From the NCBI RefSeq assembly GCF_023541015.1, contig NZ_JALNPR010000001.1, positions 711,178-775,177 on the forward strand: DNA of 64,000 nucleotides, read 5' to 3'. Each line of letters starts with the position of its first letter. Within the stretch, counting starts at the first letter, position 1. This document shows positions 53,612-62,054 of this stretch, piece by piece. The stretch is from Marivivens donghaensis (GTDB taxonomy: Bacteria > Pseudomonadota > Alphaproteobacteria > Rhodobacterales > Rhodobacteraceae). The notes beneath the pieces are model-generated. The model did no database searches and was not told the DNA's origin. It was given only the letters and a program-made list of their open reading frames with translations. The position numbers and the translations under genes were made by a program.

Positions 53612-54436
53612 ATGACCGAACGCAGACTCTTCATCTACAAACGATCTTTCAAGGGGAACCGCTTACGGGCGACAGGCAACTTTGTTGCCCGTGATCTGCG
53701 CGAGGCTGCGGCAACACCAATTTGGAGCAATAAAGACGAACACCCAGAGAAACGAGCCCCGCACCCTTGGGAATACTCGGTCTATTACTGGTGGTGGGAG
53801 TTTCTACGTAGGCACGAAGGCTACAAGAAGTGCTGCGAGAATGGGGGTAAGGGCAGGTATGCGAGCCTCTACAAGGACTGGGGTGACATCCACTCCTCGC
53901 CTTATTGGGAGTGGTGGTCCAAGAAGGTGGTTGATGAACACGGCGACACTTGGATGAGAGGTGAATACCTGTTTGCAGAACCCCTTCGTTCAATCAGGGT
54001 CGTAGGTGAAAACTGGGTAGACTCAAACCAAGATCCATACTCCATCACCATCAACGTTCCTCTTGAAGTAGGGACACGAGACTTGGTGGCAATGTTTCGT
54101 CGTGTGCTCAACCAGCACTCGGACAAGCGAAACGCGGCGCGAAGTGTGAGCAATGCACTCTACCCAGTTGCAACGAAGGTTCCTCTTCGGGCTTTGTATT
54201 GGGCGTTGAGAGCGTGGGACGTTCAGCAGGAAACCAAGAACCAGAAACCAAAGGTAAAGAACCATCAAAAACCTGCTCTAATGGGAATCTCTTTATGGAA
54301 CTTAGATGATGAAGGGGACCGTCAGCGGGCAAGAATGGAGTTCAAACGCTACTTTTTGGCAGCAGAAGATTATATTGCTTGTGCCGCTGACGAAGGAACC
54401 TTTCCAAAACGAAGGACCAAGAAAAACTCACTCTGA
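53612..54436 (+). CDS. Unrecognised tryptophan-rich protein (274 residues)
   Basis: I cannot name this family, although proteins with WEY..YYWWWEFLRR, a KDWGDI segment and an EWW...R..LF pattern occur in alphaproteobacterial islands and prophages. Clustered aromatic residues span about 52-125 (WEYSVYYWWWEFLRR, YASLYKDWGDIHSSPYWEWW, MRGEYLFAEP). A C-terminal helical half ends in the basic FPKRRTKKNSL. No signal peptide or membrane helix is present. The ATG at 53612 has no ribosome site, and a -10-like TATGCT ends six bases upstream with TTGTTA 16 bases before it, so the mRNA may be leaderless. The context suggests island cargo, possibly defence or regulation. Confidence 0.55.
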   Translation: MTERRLFIYKRSFKGNRLRATGNFVARDLREAAATPIWSNKDEHPEKRAPHPWEYSVYYWWWEFLRRHEGYKKCCENGGKGRYASLYKDWGDIHSSPYWEWWSKKVVDEHGDTWMRGEYLFAEPLRSIRVVGENWVDSNQDPYSITINVPLEVGTRDLVAMFRRVLNQHSDKRNAARSVSNALYPVATKVPLRALYWALRAWDVQQETKNQKPKVKNHQKPALMGISLWNLDDEGDRQRARMEFKRYFLAAEDYIACAADEGTFPKRRTKKNSL

Positions 54437-54454
54437 TTGGCCTGAGTGCGTTAG

Positions 54455-54838
54455 TTATCCGAATATGATTGGCGGTAAATTTCTATCTTCGCGTTCTATA
54501 TTTATTTCTTTTACTGCTGCAATAATGCGGTCACGAACCCAATTGCTGTGTTTTATTTCAAGAGAGCGCGATGCAATTTCCCTGGCGCATAGATCGGCAA
54601 GGTGTTCGTATTTGTCGGCTACATCCATTAGCACCTGATGCCGTCTATCCCGCATCAGGGTTGATTGTTTTTTTAGTTGCTCCATAAGGTTCATCAGCAC
54701 TTGGCTTGAGGGGCGCATTCCTCTGGATTTGATGCTGCGATAATAGCTTGGGTTCTTCAAAAGCCATAAGGTGGAAAACTCATCCGACTGTATCGGTCTT
54801 GTTTTTTGGATTTCTTCAAAAATCATTTGTATGAACAT
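54455..54838 (-). CDS. Small helical protein, DUF6626-like
   Basis: The 127-residue protein is probably all helical. Residues 8-60 (EEIQKTRPIQSDEFSTLWLLKNPSYYRSIKSRGMRPSSQVLMNLMEQLKK) follow the pattern of the DUF6626 group in Rhodobacterales, in which a helix-turn-helix-like core carries FS..WL..sPSYY...KsRG..PS. Function is unknown, but a small DNA-binding role is plausible. The ATG at 54838 follows AAAGGAAA. It converges on the tryptophan-rich gene with 18 bases between stops. An inverted repeat (GCCGCG-A-CGCGGC at 54859-54871) lies in its upstream region. Confidence 0.5.
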   Translation of the reverse strand: MFIQMIFEEIQKTRPIQSDEFSTLWLLKNPSYYRSIKSRGMRPSSQVLMNLMEQLKKQSTLMRDRRHQVLMDVADKYEHLADLCAREIASRSLEIKHSNWVRDRIIAAVKEINIEREDRNLPPIIFG

Positions 54839-54976
54839 ATTATTTCCTTTCAGTGTTAGCCGCGACGCGGCCAACATCAATCTTCGCATTCGTTCTTCAT
54901 TTGCTGCGCAAATGCATCACAAATGCTTGCTTGAGTTTTTTCTTTATATTTATCTTCTGTTTTCATTAGGAAACAC

Positions 54977-55002
54977 AGGTCACGCCTTGGCTGGCGTGAC
55001 CT
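54977..55002. repeat. Perfect 10-bp inverted repeat
   Basis: AGGTCACGCC at 54977-54986 and GGCGTGACCT at 54993-55002 enclose the six-base loop TTGGCT. Neither side has a T run, so a simple terminator is unlikely. Confidence 0.7.
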
Positions 55003-55528
55003 ATGACCTACTTTCATTGAGGTCTCCTTGCCGCACACACACGACCCCGAAAGGGGTTCGGCAGGTTTTGCTGTCTCCGATTATGTGTCGCCTTACGCAG
55101 ATCGCAGGGGGTAAGTGTGCGGAATCCGCCCTGTGTCTTGTGGGGTGCATTTGTTAGATGCGTGACATCCCACTCACTTCTTCTTCATTACTGAATAACC
55201 AACCATTCCGAAGCAGGAAACGTTACACCCGATGGGGTCGTTTAGGCATCCCACCATCAATGGGGTAGTCCTGCAAAGCGAACAATAGGCAGTTCGTTTA
55301 TGCTGACGTTTTCAAATTACGCCACCACAGCACGGTTACAATCGGCGCGCCAACCTTCATCCTATTTGTGTGGGCTACTGCCCTTCAAAGTTATTTATCT
55401 CTCTCCGCTACATCAGTCGCGGAATGTCCAAATTTCTTCATTTTTCAAAGTGTCACGTTTGAGTGTAGGCATATGGCACACGGTCAAAGGTGATAATAAG
55501 TGTCACATATGGGTCCATTGTAATCATT

Positions 55529-55568
55529 TGTTACAGATGTTACATTATATGTAGAATCAAATGTTACA
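55529..55568 (+). promoter_or_regulatory. TGTTACA repeats upstream of the resolvase gene
   Basis: TGTTACA occurs at 55529, 55538 and 55562. TGTCAC occurs at 55450 and 55501, and an inverted TTGTAA at 55518. Repeats of this kind directly before a serine recombinase gene suggest a res-like recombination site that also controls the gene. Confidence 0.5.
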
Positions 55569-55582
55569 CCTTGGAGGCAAAG

Positions 55583-56122
55583 ATGAAGGTTGGTTACCAG
55601 CGGGTCAGTTCCGAAGGTCAGAACCTTGACCGTCAGGAACTTGGAACGGATGTGGAGCGCATCTTTGCTGAGAAGGTGAGCGCGAAGAATTCTGACCGCG
55701 CTGCCTTGCAAGAAATGATCGCCTTTGTTCGTGATGGCGATGAGGTGGTGGTGTTCAGCATTGATCGTTTGGCTCGCGACCTGCGAGACCTGCAATCCAT
55801 CATCCAGACCTTGAACGACAAGGGCGTTCGTATCTCCTTCCTTTCCGAACGACTAACTTTCAGTGCAGACGCAGACGACGCCTTTGCGAAGTTACAGCTT
55901 CAGCTGATGGGCGCGTTCGCTGAGTTTGAGCGCCGTATCATCCGTAAGCGTCAGGCAGAGGGCGTAGCAAAGGCTAAAGAACGCGGTGCCTACAAAGGCC
56001 GTCAGGCGACGATTGATGCGCGTCAGGTCAAGGCACTAATGTCTGATGGGTTGTCACCGACGCAGATCGCCCGACAGCTTGGTATATCTCGCCAGTCTGT
56101 CTATCGTCTTTCTGCTGCATAA
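55583..56122 (+). CDS. Serine recombinase (resolvase/invertase family)
   Basis: The 179-residue protein has the catalytic YQRVSSEGQNLDRQ near residues 4-17, the second conserved stretch VVVFSIDRLARDLRDLQSI near 55-73, the E helix AFAKLQLQLMGAFAEFERRIIRKRQAEGVAKAKERGAYKGR and a C-terminal helix-turn-helix (GLSPTQIARQLGISRQSVYRL). It could resolve or invert DNA within the island. The ATG at 55583 follows TTGGAGG; the frame is open 31 codons further up through non-coding repeats. A small gene follows after eight bases. Confidence 0.93.
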   Translation: MKVGYQRVSSEGQNLDRQELGTDVERIFAEKVSAKNSDRAALQEMIAFVRDGDEVVVFSIDRLARDLRDLQSIIQTLNDKGVRISFLSERLTFSADADDAFAKLQLQLMGAFAEFERRIIRKRQAEGVAKAKERGAYKGRQATIDARQVKALMSDGLSPTQIARQLGISRQSVYRLSAA

Positions 56123-56130
56123 ATAACTGT

Positions 56131-56433
56131 ATGAACATTGATGAGATCATATCGGACAAAAAGCAGATCAAGGAGCAGGAGAGGGCGATACTTGGTAGGT
56201 ATTGCCTTACTCTGGCCGACCTCGGCTTTCTGCGGCGTATCCGGCAGATGCGCGGCGTTGTAGACGATGAACGCCTGAAGCAGCTTCAGGTTATGTATGG
56301 CTTTTATCGCGAAGCAGATGCAACTTCCCGAATGGACCGTGATATTGTGCGCGATATGGCAGAAGACGCCCTCGGGGAGCGGGCAAAAAAGGCCAGAAAA
56401 GAACGTCAAAACGCACTACGCAAGCTCACCTGA
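56131..56433 (+). CDS. Unrecognised 100-residue partner of the resolvase
   Basis: I do not recognise this protein. It is highly charged and predicted helical, with a Lys/Arg-rich C-terminus (ERAKKARKERQNALRKLT) that suggests nucleic-acid contact. It starts eight bases after the resolvase stop with no clear ribosome site of its own, so it is probably translated together with it. It may help the resolvase choose sites or be unrelated. It is the last gene before the AT-rich island edge. Confidence 0.55.
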   Translation: MNIDEIISDKKQIKEQERAILGRYCLTLADLGFLRRIRQMRGVVDDERLKQLQVMYGFYREADATSRMDRDIVRDMAEDALGERAKKARKERQNALRKLT

Positions 56434-56555
56434 GTGAATTCTAAGAATTAGCATAACGTTAGCAGAAATTATTATAATATAAATAATACAACAAAATCAG
56501 TAACTTGTAAAGATACCTAATAGCGAAGCGTTAATTCGTTTCTTGCGACTTACGG

Positions 56556-56583
56556 AAAAGGGCACCCTCGGGTGCCCTTTTTC
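56556..56583. terminator. Bidirectional terminator between the island and tetR
   Basis: A 12-bp perfect inverted repeat (56556-56567 with 56570-56581) has T runs in both directions. It ends the minus-strand tetR unit and marks the chromosomal side of the island edge. Confidence 0.85.
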
Positions 56584-56590
56584 ATTTGTG

Positions 56591-57208
56591 TCAGCTGTCA
56601 GGCGGTAGAAGTCCCAGACCGCGCAAATAGACCCCAATGCCCGTTTCGAGCAGGTCCTCAGGCGGGAAGGGTGATTTAGTCCCAGGGGACCCCCGCGCGA
56701 ACAGCTCGACGACGCCGTGGCTCATGGCCCAGATATGCGCGCTGAACATCTGAGGTGGCGGACGGCGGTCAGCGGGGATGTGTTGGCTCAGGTCCTCGGC
56801 AGCTTTCTCCATCACACCCAACGCACGTTTAGACGCTGCAGCTAGTGCGGGATCACGCTGGATTGATACGCCGCTTTCGAACATCGCGATGTAGTGGCCC
56901 GGGAATTTCCGCGCAAAAGCGAGGTAGGCACGACCCGTCGTTTCAAACGCAGCCAGCGCGGTAGGCTGACCTTTGTTATAGGCGTGCTCCATCAGGTCGC
57001 CGAAAATCTCATACCCTTGGCGGGCGGCTTCTGCGATCAGCGCTTCGCGACCGTCAAAGTGACGATAAACGGCAGCAGGGGTCACACCTGCCTCACGGGC
57101 GGCCTCGGACAGGGTAAAGCCTGTCGGACCCCTTTCCTCAATCAGCTTGAGACAGGCGTCGACCAACGCACTGCGCAGGTTTCCGTGATGATAGCCGCGT
57201 TTAACCAT
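56591..57208 (-). CDS. TetR-family regulator
   Basis: The 205-residue protein has the TetR helix-turn-helix at about 13-58 ([52 protein letters not shown]) and a helical ligand domain. The ATG at 57208 overlaps the end of the ppk2 gene by eight bases, and the frame extends 12 codons upstream inside it. It is therefore likely to be cotranscribed with ppk2 and possibly metA. Its ligand is unknown. Confidence 0.88.
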   Translation of the reverse strand: MVKRGYHHGNLRSALVDACLKLIEERGPTGFTLSEAAREAGVTPAAVYRHFDGREALIAEAARQGYEIFGDLMEHAYNKGQPTALAAFETTGRAYLAFARKFPGHYIAMFESGVSIQRDPALAAASKRALGVMEKAAEDLSQHIPADRRPPPQMFSAHIWAMSHGVVELFARGSPGTKSPFPPEDLLETGIGVYLRGLGLLPPDS

Positions 57209-58070
57209 TCCAGATGTCAGGACCGCCTGCGATTTTCGGGTCAATCTGCCCGATGTTGTTCGTGTCTTTGCGGTGATAGTCGATCTGGGTCAAGACTGCA
57301 CGGATCGCATTCAATCGGGCGCGTTTTTTGTCGTCAGAGCGAACAACAGTCCACGGCGTCTGTTCCGTGTGCGTTCGGGTCAGGGTTTCACCGATCGCCT
57401 CGGAATATTCATCCCATTTCTTTAGACCCTCAACGTCAATCCATGAGAGTTTCCATTGCTTTAGCGGGTCTTTCTCACGTTCGAGGAACCGTTGAAGCTG
57501 CGCGGCCCGCCCGACATTGAGCCAGATTTTAAATAGCTTGATCCCTTCATCAACCAACATCTGTTCAAACGGAATAACCTGTTCGAACCATTTGTCGCGC
57601 TGCTCATCCGTGCAGAAACCAAAGACCTTTTCGACGACGCCACGATTATACCAACTACGATCAAAGAACACGATTTCGCCAGCGGTCGGCAGTTGTTCAA
57701 CGTAGCGCTGGAAATACCATTGACCGGCCTCAACCTCGGTCGGTTTAGAGAGCGCAACCACACGCGCGCCACGGGGATTCAGATTTTCGCGGAACCGTTT
57801 GATGGTGCCACCTTTGCCCGCTGCATCGCGCCCTTCGAACACGATGGCGATCCGATCACCGCTTTCCTTAATCGCGTTCTGCAAACGGACGAGTTCGATC
57901 TGGAGGGCTTCCATTTCGTCCTCATAGTCCTTTTTCTTCATTTCCTCATCGTAGGGAAAAGAGGCATCCAGAATTGCGTTTTTCTCTGCGCTTTCAATGG
58001 CTTTGCGCACCTCTTTGGGGGCGTCGTTTTTGAAAAATGCGCTGATGGCTCCGTCGAAGGGTAGTTCCAT
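57201..58070 (-). CDS. ppk2: Polyphosphate kinase 2
   Basis: PPK2 transfers phosphate between polyphosphate and nucleotides. The 289-residue protein has Walker [19 protein letters not shown] near 75-92, the DRSWYNR lid/Walker B stretch ([19 protein letters not shown]) near 137-155 and [19 protein letters not shown]. The single-domain form of about 290 residues usually phosphorylates GDP or ADP. The ATG at 58070 follows CGGAG; an upstream in-frame start at 58130 is less likely. It is followed by tetR with an eight-base overlap and preceded on the same strand by metA. Confidence 0.93.
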   Translation of the reverse strand: MELPFDGAISAFFKNDAPKEVRKAIESAEKNAILDASFPYDEEMKKKDYEDEMEALQIELVRLQNAIKESGDRIAIVFEGRDAAGKGGTIKRFRENLNPRGARVVALSKPTEVEAGQWYFQRYVEQLPTAGEIVFFDRSWYNRGVVEKVFGFCTDEQRDKWFEQVIPFEQMLVDEGIKLFKIWLNVGRAAQLQRFLEREKDPLKQWKLSWIDVEGLKKWDEYSEAIGETLTRTHTEQTPWTVVRSDDKKRARLNAIRAVLTQIDYHRKDTNNIGQIDPKIAGGPDIWNG

Positions 58071-58127
58071 GTCTTGCTCCGTCTTTTGAACCACTATGGC
58101 GGGCACAGCGACGTAGTTCAATCGACA

Positions 58128-58156
58128 CAAAAAAGGCGGCCACAGGGACCGCCTTT
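58128..58156 (-). terminator. Terminator of metA (minus strand)
   Basis: AAAGGCGG at 58132-58139 pairs with CCGCCTTT at 58149-58156. On the minus strand TTTTTT follows, directly after the metA stop, so ppk2 has its own promoter. Confidence 0.8.
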
Positions 58157-58159
58157 GGA

Positions 58160-59083
58160 TTATTTGCCAATGTCGTTCAGATCATATGGCGTCGACTGAT
58201 AGACCTCGTTGATCCAGTTGCCATAAAGCAGGTGCGCGTGGCTCCGCCAACGGTTCTGCGGCGCCCGCGACGGATCATTGTCGGGATAGTAGTTCGCAGG
58301 CACGTTGATCGGCTTACCAGCTGAAACATCGCGGTCATATTCTTCTTTGAGCGTTCCACTGTCGTATTCGAAGTGGTTGAAGATATAGATCGCACGGTGA
58401 GCAGGATCTTCGACCAATGCAGGTCCCGTTTCTGCGCTATCGAGCAGAATATTGAGCCCATCGATCGGTTCAATTTCATCACGGCGCATTTCGGTCCAGC
58501 GGCTTACAGGCATCACTAGATCGTCAGAGAACCCACGCAGGTAGGGAGATGCGGGCTGACAATTCGTGTGACGCACGCAGCCGAAAGCCTTATCCGACAG
58601 GATGTGTTTTTGCACACCGTGGAAATAGTTGATCATCGCCATACCACCCCAGCAGACGCCAAAGGTGGATTGGACGCTGGTTTGGGTCCATTCAAAGACC
58701 TCTTTCAACTCGTCCCAATAGGTCACCTCTTCGAACGGGAGGTGTTCGATGGGTGCACCAGTGATGATCAAACCGTCGAATTTCTCGCCGCTGGCCTTCA
58801 CCTCTTGGAAGGGGCGGTAAAACTCGGCCATGTGTTCGGCAGCGGTATTACGCGTCTCGTGCTCTGACATCCGGATCAGCGACAGTTCGATCTGAATCGG
58901 GGTTGCCCCCAACAGACGCGCAAACTGGTTCTCTGTCTGGATTTTCTTGGGCATCAGGTTCAACAGACCAAACCGCAGAGGACGGATGTCCTGTTTGGCT
59001 GCCCGCTCATCCGACATGACCATCACACCTTCGTTCGTCAGAACGTCGAAGGCAGGAAGGTTGGCGGGGAGTTTAATAGGCAT
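58160..59083 (-). CDS. metA: Homoserine O-acyltransferase MetA, probably acetyl-CoA-specific
   Basis: MetA acylates homoserine in the first step of methionine synthesis. The 307-residue protein has [23 protein letters not shown] near 38-60, [19 protein letters not shown] near 105-123 and the nucleophile Cys144 in [10 protein letters not shown]. At the residue that sets acyl-donor choice in this family, the sequence reads GAPIE. Glu there marks acetyl-CoA users such as the Bacillus cereus enzyme, whereas E. coli has Gly (GAPLG). The likely product is thus O-acetylhomoserine. It follows a P-loop gene after 42 bases. Confidence 0.93.
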   Translation of the reverse strand: MPIKLPANLPAFDVLTNEGVMVMSDERAAKQDIRPLRFGLLNLMPKKIQTENQFARLLGATPIQIELSLIRMSEHETRNTAAEHMAEFYRPFQEVKASGEKFDGLIITGAPIEHLPFEEVTYWDELKEVFEWTQTSVQSTFGVCWGGMAMINYFHGVQKHILSDKAFGCVRHTNCQPASPYLRGFSDDLVMPVSRWTEMRRDEIEPIDGLNILLDSAETGPALVEDPAHRAIYIFNHFEYDSGTLKEEYDRDVSAGKPINVPANYYPDNDPSRAPQNRWRSHAHLLYGNWINEVYQSTPYDLNDIGK

Positions 59084-59125
59084 TGGTCTGGTCCTGATAA
59101 AGTTGAGAGGCGCTATGTAGTCCCG

Positions 59126-59989
59126 TTAAGCGCGAGCCTCAAGGGTGCGGGCGATCAGCTCTTGGAAATCTTCGGCAGAGCGGACGGCGTAGATATCTTC
59201 AGCCTTCACCGTAATGCCCCAGCGATTAGCCATGGCACGATAACGCGGCTGACGATGGTCGAGAGCCTTGCGGTAGGTCCAACGGATGAAATCATCAGGG
59301 TTCACGTCGTCAGGCGACACCGATTTTTCAGCCAGATAGTCGGCCCACGCCTTGGTCAGAAACTCTGGCTGATAAGACATCGGCTTTGGCGCTTTGCCGA
59401 ACCGACGGCAAAGTTCATCGATATGCGCGTCAGAGCCCTCAATCCATACGCAGAGGCATTCTTTGGCCAGCGCGGTCATGATTGGATCATTCGCGTCATC
59501 CGGATCAACCCATTCGCAGATCGATCCACCCGTATCGCAAATGAAATTCGGATAGCCATAAAGAGACTGCGCACGGCGGATGAAATAGCTCGTGTCCATC
59601 AGTGCGTCGATTTCGGCACGGCGGAACTGATCCTGACGGCGGCGATATTCGTCAATCGGAACGCCACCTTTGTTCGGATCACCAGGTTTGCCGAGGTAGG
59701 AGGCCACAGGCGACAGGTTCTCGAACGTGATGTTTGACCCGATGTAAATCGAATCCGACATCAGGAGGTCCCGTAAGAACGGTACCTTCATCGCCTCGGC
59801 CTTGGCGTTGTCGGCGATGTATTCGCCCATGTAACGCGTGCCGATGCGGTAATCGACGCTGTAATGGAACCAATCCCCCTGATCCCGCAGAAGGTTAGAC
59901 ACATATGTCTTTCCCAGTCCGGACATGCCGAACAGGAGGATGTGTTTGTTGGGCGCGTTGCGCCAATCGTCTGCGGTTTCGTAAATCAT
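59126..59989 (-). CDS. P-loop ATPase of unknown role beside metA
   Basis: The 287-residue protein opens with a Walker A loop (HILLFGMSGLGKTYVSNLLRDQGDW, about 16-40) and resembles small kinases or adenylate-kinase-like ATPases more than AAA proteins. A later FICDTGGSICEWVDPDD stretch near 150-166 could supply the Walker B. I recognise it as a family that recurs near metA in Rhodobacterales but not its function. It is upstream of metA on the same strand, perhaps in one operon. Its own ribosome site is weak (CCGGACACC). Confidence 0.65.
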   Translation of the reverse strand: MIYETADDWRNAPNKHILLFGMSGLGKTYVSNLLRDQGDWFHYSVDYRIGTRYMGEYIADNAKAEAMKVPFLRDLLMSDSIYIGSNITFENLSPVASYLGKPGDPNKGGVPIDEYRRRQDQFRRAEIDALMDTSYFIRRAQSLYGYPNFICDTGGSICEWVDPDDANDPIMTALAKECLCVWIEGSDAHIDELCRRFGKAPKPMSYQPEFLTKAWADYLAEKSVSPDDVNPDDFIRWTYRKALDHRQPRYRAMANRWGITVKAEDIYAVRSAEDFQELIARTLEARA

Positions 59990-60012
59990 GGTGTCCGGTT
60001 CGTTGATCGGGC

Positions 60013-60924
60013 TTATGGCTTTGGGGTTTTGCCGATCGGCAGCCGCCCGTCAAGAACGACCAACCCCAGCGTCAGCACCATAAAGCCCACATAGGCGTGC
60101 CAGTCTAGTGTTTCTCCGTAAACCATGGCACCAAGGCAGATCGCAAAGGGGATGATCAGAAGCGTCACGAGGCTCAGGTTGCCAGCGCCCGCAGTTGTTA
60201 GGACGATGTAGTAAAGCCGATAGGCCACCGCGCTCGCCATGATCGCGAGATAGAGAACCGCTGCGATGCTGCGACCACTGTAGGCAAAGTCAGGCACGCC
60301 GTCCGTCCAAAGGGCGAGGGGGATCATTATGAGGCCAGCACCCGTCAGCATGCCTGCACTCGCAACCTCAGGCTGGAGACCGCGCAATGTGCGGCGCGAG
60401 ATGATAGCCGACAGTGCATAAGACAGTGACGCACCAAGGATCGCCCATTGCCCCAACGCGCTGAGGTTCAGGTTCCGAAACGCATCAAAACCGATCACCA
60501 CGACAACTCCGGCAAAGCCGATGAGCACACCGACCAAACGGTTCAGGGTGAGGCGTTCATCGGCAAAGGCAATCGGCACCAAAAGCACCGTAAAGAGCGC
60601 TGTCGTCGCATTAAGAATGCTGGCCAAGCCACTGTCAATAAACTGTTGTCCCCAAACAATGAGGGTAAAGGGCAGGGCGTTATTCAGGAGCCCATGCATC
60701 AGAAATATCGGGATATATCGGGCCTGTTTGGGCACCTTGGCGCCACCTAGATAAATCCACACCCAGAGCACCATCGCCCCGCCCGTGACCCGAAACGCAA
60801 CCGTCGTGTAAACGCCGATGCTCTCAAGCGCCGCGCGATTGGCAAGGAACGATCCCGCCCAAATCAGCGCCAAAATGAGGATCATGCCCCATGCCTTAGG
60901 TGATAGTCGCATCTGCGGAGTCAT
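60013..60924 (-). CDS. EamA/DMT-family transporter
   Basis: The 303-residue protein has ten predicted membrane helices in two EamA repeats, seen as WGMILILALIWAGSFLANRAALESIGVYTTVAFRVTGGAMVLW in the first and LGQWAILGASLSYALSAIISRRTL in the second. Such proteins export or exchange amino acids, purines and other metabolites; the substrate is not predictable. GAGG precedes the ATG at 60924. It is 23 bases upstream of the P-loop ATPase gene, so the two may be cotranscribed with metA. Confidence 0.9.
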   Translation of the reverse strand: MTPQMRLSPKAWGMILILALIWAGSFLANRAALESIGVYTTVAFRVTGGAMVLWVWIYLGGAKVPKQARYIPIFLMHGLLNNALPFTLIVWGQQFIDSGLASILNATTALFTVLLVPIAFADERLTLNRLVGVLIGFAGVVVVIGFDAFRNLNLSALGQWAILGASLSYALSAIISRRTLRGLQPEVASAGMLTGAGLIMIPLALWTDGVPDFAYSGRSIAAVLYLAIMASAVAYRLYYIVLTTAGAGNLSLVTLLIIPFAICLGAMVYGETLDWHAYVGFMVLTLGLVVLDGRLPIGKTPKP

Positions 60925-60962
60925 CGGCGCCTCGATATTTGATCAAAAAGACAAAACCACAC

Positions 60963-60992
60963 AAAAAAGCCCCGCACAATGGCGGGGCTTTG
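60963..60992 (-). terminator. Terminator after the porin gene (minus strand)
   Basis: AAAGCCCCGC at 60966-60975 pairs perfectly with GCGGGGCTTT at 60982-60991; on the minus strand six T residues follow. Confidence 0.9.
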
Positions 60993-61010
60993 GGAATTTA
61001 TCGGCTGGGA

Positions 61011-62054
61011 TTAGTAGTTGTATGCCAGCTTCAGACCGATGGCTGTTGCGGAGTTGTCGGTGAAGGAAGAACCAATGTCTTCGGTCGTAGCATCACCCAA
61101 ATCAACATAGCGAATACCGCCAGATAGCTCCATTCCATTGGTGAAAGTATAAGCACCACCAATTGAGTAGCTTATGTAGCCGTCGGTCGGGGACAAATTA
61201 CTTACGGCAGCACCGAAGTCTTTTTCATACGATACGGCAAATTGAGCAGCGAAATTATCGCTGAAGCGACGGCCAACGCCAACAGTGTAGGTCGTTACAT
61301 CCTCGTTGCCGAAGTCAGCAAGGTTTCCTGCAATTAAATCGTCTACTGTCGCTTTAGACCATTCTGCCCAGCGAATATTTGCGAAGGCCAACGTATTTGC
61401 TGCGATCCCTGTTTGGAAATCGACATTAACGCTTTGCGGCATTGTGGCTGTTAGGTCACCCACAGTACCATCCATTTCGAACGAAGTTTCCGACGAATAG
61501 GTCACCGCTGCTCGAAGCGCGATTTCTGGGATTTCGTAGGCCGCACCAAGTACAAACCCTACGTCACTATCGGACGAGTAATCCGAACGATAGTCTACAC
61601 CTGGCCCATTCAATGGATTGTTTGCTTGGTAAAAGCCACTTGCTCGTACCATTCGGGGGCCACCGTAGACACTTACATTATCATCAACGTGATATTGAGC
61701 AAGGATGGTGAACCCAGTCGATTTCACTTCAGCACCACTCTCATAAACGATGTAGCCTGGAGTTGCGTAGTCGACATTAGCCCCAAATGGTTGATCCATA
61801 ATGATTGCAAGTGACCAATCATCATTTAGATCAGTCTTAAAGGCGAAACCAACTTGTGTGTAGTCTGGAGCAACACTACCCGAAGATGCTCCAGGCTGGT
61901 TCAGTGCGTTCGGCCCAACACCAGTAACATCCGGGCTCACTGATCCGAACGAAATCTCTGCGTAGGTGCCTTCTTCGAACAGAGCGGTGATGCTCTGACC
62001 GGAACGGTCCATGCCGCCTGCGTAGGCTGCGGTGGTGCCGAGTAGCGGCACCAC
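61011..62054 (-). pseudogene. FadL/OmpP1-type outer-membrane porin with severed signal-peptide start
   Basis: The remaining 347 codons encode a FadL-like beta barrel: GGMDRSGQSITALFEEGTYAEISFG at the front, repeated aromatic-alternating strands, and the C-terminal ISYSIGGAYTFTNGMELSGGIRYVDLG...AIGLKLAYNY. Such porins let hydrophobic compounds cross the outer membrane. Only the last part of a signal peptide remains (VPLLGTTAAYA before GG). An ATG with GAGG (62109) and codons for MKYL lie upstream, but a stop after 15 codons and a frame change separate them from the body, because about 45 bases of recombination-site-like sequence intervene. It is probably not exported in this form. A GTG at 62054 begins the open frame. 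Confidence 0.75.

Larger units (their letters stand above)
54839..55582. other. Non-coding stretch rich in hairpins
   Basis: No convincing gene lies in these 744 bases. Instead there are several inverted repeats: GCCGCG/CGCGGC at 54859-54871; a perfect 10-bp stem at 54977-54986/54993-55002; CCCC-GAAA-GGGG at 55045-55056 with a GNRA-type loop; CCGCACAC/GTGTGCGG at 55031-55038/55115-55122 enclosing the previous one; GTGGG/CCCAC with GCAT/ATGC at 55140-55173; and GATGG/CCATC further on. The last 60 bases carry repeats before the resolvase gene. The region could encode a structured RNA or a recombination/replication site. Confidence 0.4.
46380..56545. mobile_element. Integrated island with integrase, Type ISP restriction system and resolvase
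   Basis: Between the rpsI terminator and the tetR terminator lie a tyrosine integrase, a very large restriction-modification enzyme, three unrecognised or poorly recognised proteins, a 740-base non-coding stretch and a serine resolvase with a small partner. AT content rises and codon use differs from the flanking housekeeping genes. There is no tRNA at either end. Exact boundaries are not visible: no long direct repeat brackets the region, and only weak candidates were found. The content fits a defence-carrying integrative island. Confidence 0.75.

Noticed and set aside
54877..54966. A 29-codon minus-strand frame upstream of the DUF6626-like gene
   Set aside because: It has no ribosome site (TTTCCTA precedes the ATG), no recognisable pattern, and lies between hairpins in a non-coding stretch.
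46415..56455. TTAGCATA shared between the left island edge (46415-46422) and right edge (56448-56455) as an att site
   Set aside because: Eight bases in AT-rich DNA are expected by chance, flanking bases do not match, and the left copy overlaps the integrase -10 element.
59084..59125. SAM-II riboswitch before metA
   Set aside because: Only 42 bases separate metA from the upstream gene, and the conserved SAM-II pairing and core are not present.
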